A stretch of DNA of 64,000 nucleotides from Flavobacterium beibuense F44-8 (GTDB lineage Bacteria; Bacteroidota; Bacteroidia; Flavobacteriales; Flavobacteriaceae). Below the pieces are notes generated by a model. It was given only the letters and a program-made list of their open reading frames with translations, had not been told where the DNA came from and did no database searches. This document shows, in pieces, positions 1 through 8,666 of this stretch. Position 1 is the first letter of the stretch, and each line of letters opens with the position of its first letter. Location: positions 186,001 to 250,000 of the forward strand of contig NZ_JRLV01000004.1 in NCBI RefSeq assembly GCF_000769915.1, written 5' to 3'. A program made the position numbers and the translations under genes.

Positions 1-1712
1 GAGCCACGCTGCTCTGCAGACCACCTCCAGTTATCAGCAAGTTTTCTGCCTCCCCATTTTCTCTGGAACTCAAGCTTACCATAAGAAACGATTGAATTAT
101 TATAGAAATAAAACGTTCCGCCACCAGATTGCTGTGTTTGTCCGGAAGCATTACTGTTACCTTTTGTTTTTGCCGCTACTTTTTGAGACATACTGCTATT
201 ACCTTGTTGCCCGTTAAATTTATTTTTGTCGGCAGCCGTATTAGTAGTACCCCCCATTGTGGTTAAACCATTATTCATTGGCATTCCCATAGACTGGGCA
301 TTTTGACCGCGGCTCATGTTCTCGGCGATTTGTGCTTCTCTTTCAAGTCTTTCTTTCTCTTTTTCGTCGGCCTCCTTAAGTTTTACTATATACTCTTTAA
401 AATAAGCAATCCTTTGATCATCGGTCATAGCTGCCAAATTAAGAATACTGTCATTGGTTTGTGCTATACCTTCATACTTAATAACATCATCAAGGTTATC
501 CCTTTTCTTTTTTATAGCCCTGTACTCTCTTGTTCTCTGATTAAGGAAAACCAAAGTACTGTCGTAATATTTACCGGCTGTAGGATATTTTGCATTCTCA
601 AAATAAATCTCGGCAATATTCCTGTGGTTAGATGCTGCTAAATATTTATCCTTAGGATTTTGTCTTAATGACTTATTATAATACTCAACCGCTTTATCAT
701 CAAGATCCTGCTTATCGTAAAATAATCCTACCTGATGGTTAATCACATCCAGATAAGGCCTGTTCTCCCTGTCTTTTAAAAGTTTCCTGTACTTTTCCAT
801 AAAAACAAGTGTGTCCCCGTTTTTATAATCAAACTGAGCCGCCTGCCTTGCGTGCGCCTGTATAGTATACATTCTTGGTGATTTTCTTTTCATATCAATC
901 ACCGTTTGGAATTCTGCATAAGCACTATCAGGATATTCCAGACTTTCGTATAACTGACCTAATATAAAATGGTATCGGGCTTCTTCCTCTCTTTGCTTTG
1001 TAAATTCGGCTGCGTTTTTAAGTACAACAACAGCACTGTCTTTAGAGCCTGTAGCTATATATGCCTGAGCCAACATGGCATTTGCATCAGCAAAAATTTG
1101 TGGCTCTATCTTTTCTTTTTCGTCTAAAAGCTTTTTAAGGTTTTTTATAGCAATGGCTTCATTCTCTAACCTAAGGTTGGTTTTTTCCCTCCATACCTTG
1201 GCTTCAAATATTTTATCACTTGACGGATATTTATACAATATATAGTTAAAAGCCTCGAGTGCCGGTATAAACCTGTTTTCATAATACCTCGCCTTTCCTA
1301 ATAAAAGGTGGGCTTCATCCATTTGCGGATTCCTTTCGGTACCGCCTATATACATGGAGTGTTTTTGGATTGCTTTTGTAGCTTTTTCCTCTGCCCTGTC
1401 AAAGTTTGGGTTGCTTTGTTTCTCTTCCTTCTCAGCCCCGGCTTTTCCTGCTGCCGGCTTTTGCTCCTCCTGTTGTTGTGCAACAGGCTGCATTCTTTCT
1501 ACCGGTAAAAGCTCCCAAAAATTATCGCTATAGGTGGTTTTTAATTCCTCCACTCCATTAACAAGAGCAATGTTACCGTTATACAGCACATTATATTCGG
1601 TAGTGACCGCATGATAATTACGGTTAACAAAGCTGTCTTTTTTGGTAGAGCAGGCTATCAAAAAAGCAAAGGTTCCTGTTAGGAGTATATATTTATAAGT
1701 ACTGGTTTTCAA
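1..1712 (-). CDS. sprE: SprE/PorW-like TPR lipoprotein of gliding and type IX secretion (partial, C-terminus outside window)
   Basis: About 570 codons are visible; the 3' part runs off the left edge. A TTG start at 1712-1710 opens a lipoprotein signal peptide with lipobox LIAC, so Cys21 would be the first mature residue and the protein is probably anchored in the periplasm or outer membrane. The residues after it (STKKDSFVNRNYHAVTTEYN) and a following WELLPVE segment match the SprE/PorW family, which in Flavobacterium johnsoniae is needed for gliding and the type IX secretion system. The middle consists of tetratricopeptide-like helical repeats (for example ARYHFILGQLYESLEYPDSA), followed by a low-complexity Asn/Gly/Gln/Ser stretch. 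An in-frame ATG is not available near the lipobox; the ATG at 1722 is in another frame and stops quickly, so TTG is the better start. Family known; function inferred from it. Confidence 0.83.
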   Translation of the reverse strand, partial: MKTSTYKYILLTGTFAFLIACSTKKDSFVNRNYHAVTTEYNVLYNGNIALVNGVEELKTTYSDNFWELLPVERMQPVAQQQEEQKPAAGKAGAEKEEKQSNPNFDRAEEKATKAIQKHSMYIGGTERNPQMDEAHLLLGKARYYENRFIPALEAFNYILYKYPSSDKIFEAKVWREKTNLRLENEAIAIKNLKKLLDEKEKIEPQIFADANAMLAQAYIATGSKDSAVVVLKNAAEFTKQREEEARYHFILGQLYESLEYPDSAYAEFQTVIDMKRKSPRMYTIQAHARQAAQFDYKNGDTLVFMEKYRKLLKDRENRPYLDVINHQVGLFYDKQDLDDKAVEYYNKSLRQNPKDKYLAASNHRNIAEIYFENAKYPTAGKYYDSTLVFLNQRTREYRAIKKKRDNLDDVIKYEGIAQTNDSILNLAAMTDDQRIAYFKEYIVKLKEADEKEKERLEREAQIAENMSRGQNAQSMGMPMNNGLTTMGGTTNTAADKNKFNGQQGNSSMSQKVAAKTKGNSNASGQTQQSGGGTFYFYNNSIVSYGKLEFQRKWGGRKLADNWRWSAEQRG

Positions 1713-1799
1713 GGCAAAACATGTTTTTATCCTTAACTTTTAAATTGATGTTTTAGTATTAAGGAGTCGTAAAAATACGTTTCTTTTTTTATTTTATGC

Positions 1800-1829
1800 A
1801 AAAAAATCCCCCGAAGCTTCGGGGGATTT
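1800..1829 (-). terminator. Rho-independent terminator of the PadR/ABC exporter operon
   Basis: A perfect palindrome (AAATCCCCCGAA/GCTTCGGGGGATTT, 1804-1829) is followed on the minus strand by seven T residues. It lies 10-40 bases after the stop codon of the ABC ATPase gene. Confidence 0.85.
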
Positions 1830-1838
1830 ATAATAAAG

Positions 1839-2534
1839 TTAAACAGCAAAAAAAGCTTCGAGCTCCTGGAGCGTTTCCTGCGATGTTTTAATATCTTTTA
1901 CAATTTCGCCTTTGTGCAGTGCTACTATACGGTTACTTACTTCGGTAGTATGTGCAAGGTCGTGACTGGAAACAAGTACTGTGGTATTACCGTCTTCGGC
2001 CAGTTCCTTAATAATACGCTTCAGCCTTATTTGTGTTGTAGGGTCAAGGTTTGCAAAAGGTTCGTCCAGTATAACAACCTCAGGGTTTCCTATAAGAGCT
2101 GCAACAATACCTACTTTCTTTTGGTTTCCTTTTGAAAGATCCCTTAAGTACTTTTTTCTTTTAAGTATCTCTCCGTTAAAAAAGTCTTCATGCTTTTCTA
2201 AAAGAGCATCAACGTCGGCTTTATTCCATCCACGAAGCTCTCCTATAAAATAAAAGTACTCTTCGGGCGTAAGGTAACCTATTAAAAAGCTATCATCAAT
2301 AAAGGCCGATGTAAAAGGTTTCCAGCCTTCACTCTCGTCTACCCTTATGTTATTTAATGTAATATTTCCCTGTGTAGGTCTTATCAAATCCAGTAATAAG
2401 CTGAAAAATGTGGTTTTACCTGCACCGTTGTTTCCTACCAGTCCGAAACTTTCCCCTTTTGGGATTTCAAGCTCCGGTATATTAAGTACTGTTGTATTGT
2501 TATATGTTTTTTGAAGATTACTTACTTTGATCAT
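1839..2534 (-). CDS. ABC transporter ATP-binding protein
   Basis: This 231-residue protein is the ATPase of an ABC exporter and would sit on the cytoplasmic face bound to the DUF5687 permease encoded just upstream. Visible motifs are Walker A GNNGAGKTT (residues 34-42), the signature LSKGNQ (133-138), Walker B VVILDEP (153-159) and an H-loop in SSHD near residue 190. Length is typical of a single CcmA-type nucleotide-binding domain. It is the last gene of a five-gene leftward operon headed by a PadR regulator and ends at a strong terminator. The substrate is unknown; in PadR-linked exporters it is often a toxic compound or peptide, but nothing here identifies it. Confidence 0.93.
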   Translation of the reverse strand: MIKVSNLQKTYNNTTVLNIPELEIPKGESFGLVGNNGAGKTTFFSLLLDLIRPTQGNITLNNIRVDESEGWKPFTSAFIDDSFLIGYLTPEEYFYFIGELRGWNKADVDALLEKHEDFFNGEILKRKKYLRDLSKGNQKKVGIVAALIGNPEVVILDEPFANLDPTTQIRLKRIIKELAEDGNTTVLVSSHDLAHTTEVSNRIVALHKGEIVKDIKTSQETLQELEAFFAV

Positions 2535-2559
2535 GATATATAATTTTTTGATTGGATGA

Positions 2560-4032
2560 TTAGTTTACTTGTTTGTATGCCGCAAGCGTATCATACTTTT
2601 CCGATTTATACAGCTTAGCTATTTGGTTGAAAACAAAATTCCTGAATAAAAGACCTATTATTCCTGTACCGGCAATAAGAATGTAGGCTATGGTATCATT
2701 AAAAATGTAATGACCTACAGCATATAACGCTATTGGAATAATGAGTTTAGAGATCCCTAAAAGTATCATTTTAGGGTTAAAGGATTTTTTACCTCCCATT
2801 GCCTGCCTGGCTTTGGTTAAATCGACCGGAGTTTTTACAAAAGCTCCGCTTAAAAGTACCATATAAGCATTGATACCTATATTATAAACTGCGCAGGCAA
2901 GAATCATAAGGTATACATCGACACCAAAATAAAGATAAAAAGAAGCCAGTACTGTAGTTATAACCGTAGCAATTACCATAAGCCACCATTTTGAAGCTAT
3001 ATACTCCCTGTATGGTATGTTTTGGCTCATCATAAGCGGATAGTAAGAACTGTCCCAGCTTGGTACAAACTGCCCAAAAGTGAACATAAAACCACTGGTA
3101 AGCATTATGGCAGCAAACATTTTCCAGGTTGGTGTATTATATACCTCAATACTATTACTAAAAAACAATAGTCCGTAAAACAAAAATAATACACTCGATA
3201 TTACCGTCATTTTTGCCCTTTTATTCCTAAGTATAAGTTTCAAATCATTTTTAAGGTAGGTACTCATGGAACCAAACTGATCCAGCCAAGCATAATTCTC
3301 AGTACGTGCTTCCTCTTCTTTGGTTTTCAAACCGGCATCCAGAAACATGTACTCATAAAAGAATTTAAATGTTGCTCTCCATACAATAACAAGCAGAGCT
3401 ATAGGCAGCAACGCCATAAAATAAGTACTGTATAGTGAGGTAAAGAAAACTTCTGTATATGTTGTAATGTCAAAATAGCCATAATACTGTAAGCTTCCAA
3501 AGGTTGCCAGTAAAACAATGAAAACGGCAAAAAGCCAATTCTTACCCTCCAGTAATATGTTTAAAAAGTTATTACTGTATACCAGCGCCATAATAGCTAC
3601 ATGCCATAATACAACATTTACAGGGTTATATCCTTTTACTAACAGTACAATTGAAAAAGGAACAAAAAAGAAAGCATGTATTATATTGAAAAAAGTAGCC
3701 ATACTTTTCCCTATGATAAAGTTTACTATGGTTTTCTTTTTAATATTGAGGGTTAATAGTGGTTTTATATTACTAACCGGAATATTTTGAAAAACAATCC
3801 TAATCCCTAAATCTACAATTATATAGTAAATAAGGTATTTGTTTACCCAAAGCATTGGGTCACTAGCTCCTGCTTTTTTTAGTATTGAAAAGGCTCCTGT
3901 TCCCAGTAATAGGAGAAAGAAAGCCATCATTATGGCATATAGTAAAACGATTATCTTAACAACAAGATTGGTACTAAAAGCTGCCGATCTGGTAAATGCT
4001 TTCCATTCGAGCTTTATAAATTTTTTAAACAT
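2560..4032 (-). CDS. DUF5687-family ABC exporter permease
   Basis: A 490-residue polytopic membrane protein with roughly ten to twelve hydrophobic segments and a cytoplasmic basic stretch around residues 225-270 (YEYMFLDAGLKTKEEEARTE). The N-terminus (MFKKFIKLEWKAFTRSAAF) is characteristic of DUF5687 proteins, which in Bacteroidota are paired with a CcmA-type ATPase. The ATPase gene follows 25 bases downstream, so the two most likely form one transporter. It is 58 bases from the preceding gene and belongs to the same leftward operon. Substrate unknown. Confidence 0.85.
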   Translation of the reverse strand: MFKKFIKLEWKAFTRSAAFSTNLVVKIIVLLYAIMMAFFLLLLGTGAFSILKKAGASDPMLWVNKYLIYYIIVDLGIRIVFQNIPVSNIKPLLTLNIKKKTIVNFIIGKSMATFFNIIHAFFFVPFSIVLLVKGYNPVNVVLWHVAIMALVYSNNFLNILLEGKNWLFAVFIVLLATFGSLQYYGYFDITTYTEVFFTSLYSTYFMALLPIALLVIVWRATFKFFYEYMFLDAGLKTKEEEARTENYAWLDQFGSMSTYLKNDLKLILRNKRAKMTVISSVLFLFYGLLFFSNSIEVYNTPTWKMFAAIMLTSGFMFTFGQFVPSWDSSYYPLMMSQNIPYREYIASKWWLMVIATVITTVLASFYLYFGVDVYLMILACAVYNIGINAYMVLLSGAFVKTPVDLTKARQAMGGKKSFNPKMILLGISKLIIPIALYAVGHYIFNDTIAYILIAGTGIIGLLFRNFVFNQIAKLYKSEKYDTLAAYKQVN

Positions 4033-4090
4033 CGTATTTCGGTTTGGTTTACCCGATTAGTAGTATAAAATGTAAAAACGTTACAATTTA

Positions 4091-4798
4091 CTATTGCTTT
4101 AACACCTTATACTCAGGATATGTTTGCTTTAAATGCACTTCTGCCCTGTTTATTATTACATATAAAATTATGTATTGATATATAGCAAACAGCACCACTC
4201 CCGCTGCCAGTATCCATTGTCCTACTGCCGAATATTCTTTATCATACACGCACTCTATTACCTGATAGGGTATGAATATAAATACGGGTATACTACCACA
4301 ACGGAATATTATTTCTTCAAGCATCCAGCGATAGCCTGTTTGTTTTACTTTTCTCCTGTACCTATGGTTAAGCACAAAAAAACGAAACAGACTGAAAATC
4401 AATATTGAAAATAATAGTACAGGGGCTATAACCGCATGAATATGCTGTATTGATTTTGCTACGAGTACTGTTAATGCAATAGTGAGTAGTATTTTAGGCA
4501 ATTTGAAGTATTCCCTAAAATAAGTCCAAAGTAATTTTCGATATTTTTTGGTCAATGCCAGCTGTCTTTTTTCAACAACATCCATGAAACCGAAAACACC
4601 AAACTTTTTAAACTCCTGCTTCAGGGCATCATCAAACGACAGATCCGGTTGTTGTTGCCATTTCTCCTCAATGGCATTCGCCAGGTGATCTACCAGTTCG
4701 GTTTGCAGGTCGTAGTATTCTACAAAATGCTTACGGGTAAAAGCATAAAGCTGCTCTACTTCTTCATCAGATATTCTTTTTATCTTATCATCCTTCAT
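4091..4798 (-). CDS. HAAS-like membrane protein, PadR-operon partner
   Basis: A 235-residue protein of unknown function. The N-terminal 75 residues are soluble and helical with an acidic pattern (LQTELVDHLANAIEEKWQQQ, then SFDDALKQEFKKFG) that resembles HAAS domains, which are commonly encoded beside PadR regulators. Four hydrophobic segments follow between about residues 100 and 222. It overlaps the start of the gene before it by 11 bases and so is probably translationally coupled to it. It may sense or assist the transporter, but that is inference from position only. Confidence 0.7.
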   Translation of the reverse strand: MKDDKIKRISDEEVEQLYAFTRKHFVEYYDLQTELVDHLANAIEEKWQQQPDLSFDDALKQEFKKFGVFGFMDVVEKRQLALTKKYRKLLWTYFREYFKLPKILLTIALTVLVAKSIQHIHAVIAPVLLFSILIFSLFRFFVLNHRYRRKVKQTGYRWMLEEIIFRCGSIPVFIFIPYQVIECVYDKEYSAVGQWILAAGVVLFAIYQYIILYVIINRAEVHLKQTYPEYKVLKQ

Positions 4799-5417
4799 AT
4801 CTCAGTTTATATTTTTTCATCAATTGCCTTGACGTAACTATTGTCATAACAACAATAGAGACTATAACACATTGATATATAATAAAATAAAAATCATCTC
4901 CTTTTTCTTTAGGAACTTTAAAAGTATTTATCCCAAAAATCATTATCCCGTTTATTATAAAACTAACCACCTCCATCAACTTATGTGTACCCGACCAAAG
5001 TTTCTCCTTTTTTGTACGTTTATGATAAATATTAAACCCTGATATTACCAGTATTAAAACAAAATATGTTAGATAAAAAACGTAAACTAATTTTTCAAAA
5101 TTCATATGATTAAGCCCTAATAATGATAATCCGAACAAACTCCCTGTAATAAGTAAACCTTTAACACTTAACAAATTACCAAACAGTAGTTTAATGGCTT
5201 TGTTTCTGGCAATTTTTGAAAATTTATTGTTAGACTCTAAAAGCTCTTTTTTATGTAAAACCATATAAGCCTTAAACTCATCATAAAAATCTCCTTCCTT
5301 TTCTTCAAGAACTGTTGCTACATGGTCAGTCATTTCATAACGTATGTCCAAATATTTTATCCCCGAATTCTCAAGATATTGGTCTATAAATTTTATTTGA
5401 TTGTCTGTTACCTGCAT
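4788..5417 (-). CDS. HAAS-like membrane protein, PadR-operon partner
   Basis: A 209-residue protein built like its downstream neighbour: a soluble N-terminus with ELVDH-type pattern (here YEMTDHVATVLEEKEGDFYD), then about four membrane segments from residue 85 onward. The two are probably diverged paralogues. The start is only 2 bases after the PadR stop codon, which argues for one transcript and for coupling with the regulator. Function not known. Confidence 0.7.
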   Translation of the reverse strand: MQVTDNQIKFIDQYLENSGIKYLDIRYEMTDHVATVLEEKEGDFYDEFKAYMVLHKKELLESNNKFSKIARNKAIKLLFGNLLSVKGLLITGSLFGLSLLGLNHMNFEKLVYVFYLTYFVLILVISGFNIYHKRTKKEKLWSGTHKLMEVVSFIINGIMIFGINTFKVPKEKGDDFYFIIYQCVIVSIVVMTIVTSRQLMKKYKLRYEG

Positions 5418-5419
5418 GT

Positions 5420-5767
5420 TTAAAATTGTAAATCGGGATTTATTTTTGGGTTAACCAGTGTTTGCATGTTCTTTATAAACTCTTCCAGTTCCGCCAGTCG
5501 GTTTACCGTTTCTTTTTGCCCATCTTCTGTTAGTTTGTAGTATTTGCGGAGTCTGTTACCCACTTTCTCTACCTCAACATCCAGCAAGCCTTCGCCCTCC
5601 AGTTTGTGCAGTGCCGGGTATAGAGCACCTTCGGTAATATTAAGTTCACCTTTGGTTATACTCTTTACCTTTTGGGTAATCTCATAACCATACATGCGCC
5701 CGTTTTCTTCCAGCAGTTTCATAATAATGGTGGTAAGGCTGCCTTTATATAATTGGGAGTTTTTCAT
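5420..5767 (-). CDS. PadR-family transcriptional regulator
   Basis: A 115-residue winged-helix repressor. The sequence QLYKGSLTTIIMKLLEENG, followed by MYGYEITQKV and the wing motif ITEGALYPALHKLEGEGLL, is diagnostic of PadR. I place the start at the ATG at 5767 (MKNSQLYKG) and not at the TTG at 5788, because that TTG is itself part of the -7 box TATTTTTG (5786-5793) and would lie upstream of the transcript. It heads the operon with two HAAS-like proteins and the ABC exporter. It probably represses its own operon through the 44-bp palindrome overlapping the promoter, the usual PadR arrangement. The inducer is unknown. Confidence 0.92.
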   Translation of the reverse strand: MKNSQLYKGSLTTIIMKLLEENGRMYGYEITQKVKSITKGELNITEGALYPALHKLEGEGLLDVEVEKVGNRLRKYYKLTEDGQKETVNRLAELEEFIKNMQTLVNPKINPDLQF

Positions 5768-5785
5768 TTTAAGAATTTTGTACAG

Positions 5786-5793
5786 CAAAAATA
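5786..5793 (-). promoter_or_regulatory. -7 promoter box of the PadR operon
   Basis: On the minus strand TATTTTTG matches the Flavobacterium -7 consensus TAnnTTTG, 18 bases upstream of the PadR ATG. No TTG lies at the usual 17-23 base distance; the position is occupied by the palindrome described separately. Confidence 0.6.
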
Positions 5794-5830
5794 CATAAAA
5801 TTCTTATGCATAATAGTTTTATGTATTTTT
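5787..5830. promoter_or_regulatory. 44-bp palindrome, probable PadR operator
   Basis: Arms AAAAATACATAAAA (5787-5800) and TTTTATGTATTTTT (5817-5830) are perfect reverse complements. The 16-base centre carries a second palindrome, TTATGCATAA (5804-5813), on exactly the same axis. Over the whole 44 bases only two of 22 base pairs fail. It overlaps the PadR -7 box and lies between the divergent PadR and reductase genes, so binding could control both. Operator function is inferred. Confidence 0.65.
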
Positions 5831-5843
5831 TATTTGTTTAATG

Positions 5844-5877
5844 TTGTTTTATACCGTTAAAGGATTGCTTATTTTTG
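5844..5877 (+). promoter_or_regulatory. Promoter of the PaaE-like reductase gene
   Basis: TTG at 5844-5846, 23 bases, then TATTTTTG at 5870-5877 match the flavobacterial consensus TTG-N17-23-TAnnTTTG. The ATG follows 18 bases later at 5896. Confidence 0.6.
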
Positions 5878-5895
5878 CATTGAAAAACACAAAAT

Positions 5896-6948
5896 ATGTC
5901 AACATTTCACTCACTTACAATAAAGGATATAAGGAGAGAAACACCTAATGCGGTTTCTATTGCCTTTGAGATTCCGGAAAATCTGAAAAACGAATATAAA
6001 TTTATTGCCGGTCAGTATATTAACATTAAAAGTATATACAACGGTGAAGAATACCGCAAGGCTTACTCTATATGCTCAAGCCCTAACAGTAACGAGCTAA
6101 GGGTTGCCATAAAAGCGGTTAAAAACGGAGGCTTTTCTGTATTTGCTAATGAGCAGCTTGCTGTTGGCGATACTGTTGAAGTAGGTATTCCTGAAGGTAA
6201 ATTTACTTTTGAACCTAAAACTGACCGCCAGAGAAACTATGCAGCCTTTGCGGCAGGTAGCGGTATTACACCGGTACTTTCCATCATACATTCGGTATTG
6301 GAAAATGAACCTGAAAGTACGTTTGTACTGGTATATGGTAACAAAACACCGGAAGACACTATTTTCCACCAATACCTGCACGACCTGCAACAAAAATATG
6401 TAGGCCGTTTGTTTATCCAAATGGTATACAGCCAGGCAAGGGCAGAAGATTCTCTTTTCGGACGAATAGAACGTTCTACCGTAAACTTTGTGCTTAAAAA
6501 CAAACACAAGGAAAAAGAATTCTCTAAGTTTTACCTGTGCGGACCGGAAGAAATGATTAAAACGGTAAGCGAGGTACTGAAAGAAAATAATGTTCCTGAA
6601 AAGAGCATCAAATTTGAGCTGTTTACCACTCCGGTTGAAGAGAACAAAATTGATGAAAGCCTGGAAGGACAGACCAAAATCACCGTTTTGGTAGATGATG
6701 AGGAGACTACTTTTGTAATGTCTCAAAAAATGACCATTCTTGATGCAGCATTAAAAGAAGGAGTAGACGCTCCTTACTCCTGCCAAGGGGGTATTTGCAG
6801 TAGCTGTATGGCAAGAATTACAGGTGGTACTGCAGAAATGAGAAAAAACGCCATACTTACAGATGGTGAAATAGCCGAAGGACTCATACTTACCTGCCAG
6901 GCACACCCAACCTCTCCGGAAATTCATATAGATTATGACGATATTTAA
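5896..6948 (+). CDS. PaaE-like NAD(P)H oxidoreductase with FAD and 2Fe-2S domains
   Basis: A 350-residue electron-transfer flavoprotein of the ferredoxin-NADP reductase superfamily. An FAD-binding barrel carries RKAYS (54-58), an NAD(P) domain follows with GSGITPVLSI near residue 120, and a plant-type 2Fe-2S domain ends the protein with Cys296, Cys301, Cys304 and Cys334 (C-x4-C-x2-C-x29-C). This order and length match PaaE, the reductase of phenylacetyl-CoA epoxidase, but no paaABCD genes lie in the window, so the redox partner is unknown. It stands alone, divergent from the PadR operon, with its own promoter and a downstream bidirectional terminator. Domain assignment is firm; the physiological role is not. 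Confidence 0.85.
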   Translation: MSTFHSLTIKDIRRETPNAVSIAFEIPENLKNEYKFIAGQYINIKSIYNGEEYRKAYSICSSPNSNELRVAIKAVKNGGFSVFANEQLAVGDTVEVGIPEGKFTFEPKTDRQRNYAAFAAGSGITPVLSIIHSVLENEPESTFVLVYGNKTPEDTIFHQYLHDLQQKYVGRLFIQMVYSQARAEDSLFGRIERSTVNFVLKNKHKEKEFSKFYLCGPEEMIKTVSEVLKENNVPEKSIKFELFTTPVEENKIDESLEGQTKITVLVDDEETTFVMSQKMTILDAALKEGVDAPYSCQGGICSSCMARITGGTAEMRKNAILTDGEIAEGLILTCQAHPTSPEIHIDYDDI

Positions 6949-6969
6949 TTAACAGTCTCAAACCCATAA

Positions 6970-6997
6970 AAAAAAGGATGCTTAGGCATCCTTTTTT
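6970..6997. terminator. Bidirectional terminator between reductase and GT9 genes
   Basis: Stem GGATGC (6976-6981), loop TTAG, GCATCC (6986-6991), with an A-run before and a T-run after, serves both convergent genes. It includes the stop codon of the GT9 gene. Confidence 0.8.
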
Positions 6998-8028
6998 AGT
7001 ATATGGTTAATCTGGTTTATTACTGTTTCAGGGGGTATAGTCCGCATGGCATCCTCATAGCCTTCTACTTTTTTATTACCGTAAATGGATGTTGGCAGTA
7101 ACGGATATTTCTCCCTGTCGGAAACCAACAGGTTTTCCTGTGGCTGATGGTAAGGAGCGAAACCAGCGTAAGGGTGTGTAGCTCCCCATAGTGTTACGGT
7201 TGCCACTCCCTGCATGACTGCCATGTGGGCATTACCGCTGTCCATACTGAGCATAACATCAAGGTTACTAATAAGTTGTAGTTCCTGTTGTAACTTTAAT
7301 TTTCCTGCAACCACTACAACGTTGCTAATATTATTAGCAAAATAATTTAGTACTTCTATCTCTTTTGCTCCTCCGCCAAAAAGGAACAGTTTATACGATT
7401 TATTTTCGGCTAAACCGTTTATAACTTCCTGCATTAAATCCTGCGGATATACCTTACCTTCATGCTGGGCAAAAGGTGCTATACCTATCCACTGTCCTGA
7501 TTTTTCTCCTGTTACTGTTAGTACATCGGGTGTCAGTTCGTGTTTCTCAGGGAAAACAGGTACACTAATATCTATAGGAAAACCAAGTTGGGCAAACGTT
7601 TGTGCATGCCTTTCCACAATTGGGGTAAGCTGTTTGAATATTTTGTTTTCGGCACGGGTTAAGGCTTTTTTCTCTTGCCTTGCCTTATCAGTAGTAGCCG
7701 TTTTTATTCCGCTAAAGGTAAATAGTTTGGTTACTATTTTAGAGCGAAGTACGTTGTGTAAATCGGCAACAGCATCAATATTCAGTTTTTTAAGTTCGCG
7801 ATATAGTTTTAGCAGTCCGCCAAAACCTTTATGCCTGCCTTTTACATCGGCTTCATAAAAACCTACATTAGGAATACCCTCAAAAAAAGGTTTGAAAAAG
7901 CCTCTGGACAATACTGTGAATTTAACCTCAGGGTATTGTAAAGCTAAGGCTCTCAGCACCGGTACCGTCATAGCGACATCACCCATTGCAGAGAGCCTTA
8001 TTACAAGTATATGTTTTATACCCGCCAT
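6982..8028 (-). CDS. Glycosyltransferase family 9 (heptosyltransferase-like)
   Basis: A 348-residue GT-B enzyme. The N-terminus ILVIRLSAMGDVAMTVPVLR and the C-terminal MSMDSGNAHMA-type motif (here MLSMDSGNAHMAVMQGV, then TLWGATHP) are the two hallmark regions of GT9. Family members add heptose or related sugars to lipopolysaccharide core or other surface lipids at the inner membrane face. It follows the DUF4254 gene by 12 bases, a pairing repeatedly seen in Bacteroidota, so the two are probably co-transcribed. The acceptor is not deducible. Confidence 0.87.
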   Translation of the reverse strand: MAGIKHILVIRLSAMGDVAMTVPVLRALALQYPEVKFTVLSRGFFKPFFEGIPNVGFYEADVKGRHKGFGGLLKLYRELKKLNIDAVADLHNVLRSKIVTKLFTFSGIKTATTDKARQEKKALTRAENKIFKQLTPIVERHAQTFAQLGFPIDISVPVFPEKHELTPDVLTVTGEKSGQWIGIAPFAQHEGKVYPQDLMQEVINGLAENKSYKLFLFGGGAKEIEVLNYFANNISNVVVVAGKLKLQQELQLISNLDVMLSMDSGNAHMAVMQGVATVTLWGATHPYAGFAPYHQPQENLLVSDREKYPLLPTSIYGNKKVEGYEDAMRTIPPETVINQINHILKKDA

Positions 8029-8040
8029 ATTGTGCAGGTT

Positions 8041-8646
8041 TTACTTTTTGTTTTGGTATAAAACAGGGTTTAATTCTTCGTCGTTGTACATTTTCATTTG
8101 TTTGTACACTTTCATGAATTTATCTCCGCTTTCAATATCTGCTAAAAGCTCATCAATAGCGGTAGAAAGATCTGTTTTTTGTTCTAAAAGAACATTAAGT
8201 TTCTCCTGACATTTTGCAATGTGCTCCGGCGAAGCGTCTGTACGGTTCACCTCTTCCTGCATGTGGTATATTTTAAGGGCAAGGATAGAAAGCCTGTCTA
8301 TAGCCCATGCCGGACTCTCAGAGTTTGTTTTAGCATTATCTTTTACTGTAACATCCTGATATTTATTTAAAAAGTAGCTGTCAATATATTCTACCATATC
8401 AGTTCTGTCCTGGTTAGAGGCATCAATCCTTCTCTTTAATGCAAGTGCCGCTACAGGGTCAATTTGCGGATCACGAATAATATCCTCAAGGTGCCATTGT
8501 ACAGTGTCAATCCAGTTTTTGGCATATAGTAAATGCTCTATCTGATCCTTACTGTAAGGATTGTTAACAGGCTGGTCAACATTATCAAATTTGTGATAAT
8601 CGTTTATACTTTGCTTAAAAATGGGAAATGCTATTTTAGAAAACAT
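8041..8646 (-). CDS. DUF4254 protein
   Basis: A 201-residue, soluble, all-helical protein. The segments NPYSKDQIEHLLYAKNWIDT, VQWHLEDIIRDP and AWAIDRLSILALKIYHMQEE match DUF4254, a family of unknown biochemical function found beside GT9 genes in Bacteroidota. No signal peptide or membrane segment is seen. It is first in a two-gene leftward unit with the GT9 gene; a -7 box (minus strand 8674-8667) lies 21 bases upstream. Confidence 0.8.
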   Translation of the reverse strand: MFSKIAFPIFKQSINDYHKFDNVDQPVNNPYSKDQIEHLLYAKNWIDTVQWHLEDIIRDPQIDPVAALALKRRIDASNQDRTDMVEYIDSYFLNKYQDVTVKDNAKTNSESPAWAIDRLSILALKIYHMQEEVNRTDASPEHIAKCQEKLNVLLEQKTDLSTAIDELLADIESGDKFMKVYKQMKMYNDEELNPVLYQNKK

Positions 8647-8666
8647 AGGGTTAAAATTTTATTTTA

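Noticed and set aside
303..641. A 112-codon plus-strand frame at the left edge.
   Set aside because: It is antisense to the sprE-like gene, whose TPR sequence and lipobox are clear.
6097..6726. A 209-codon open frame on the minus strand opposite the PaaE-like reductase.
   Set aside because: It is antisense to a clearly conserved gene, has no family resemblance, and shows no promoter or start context.
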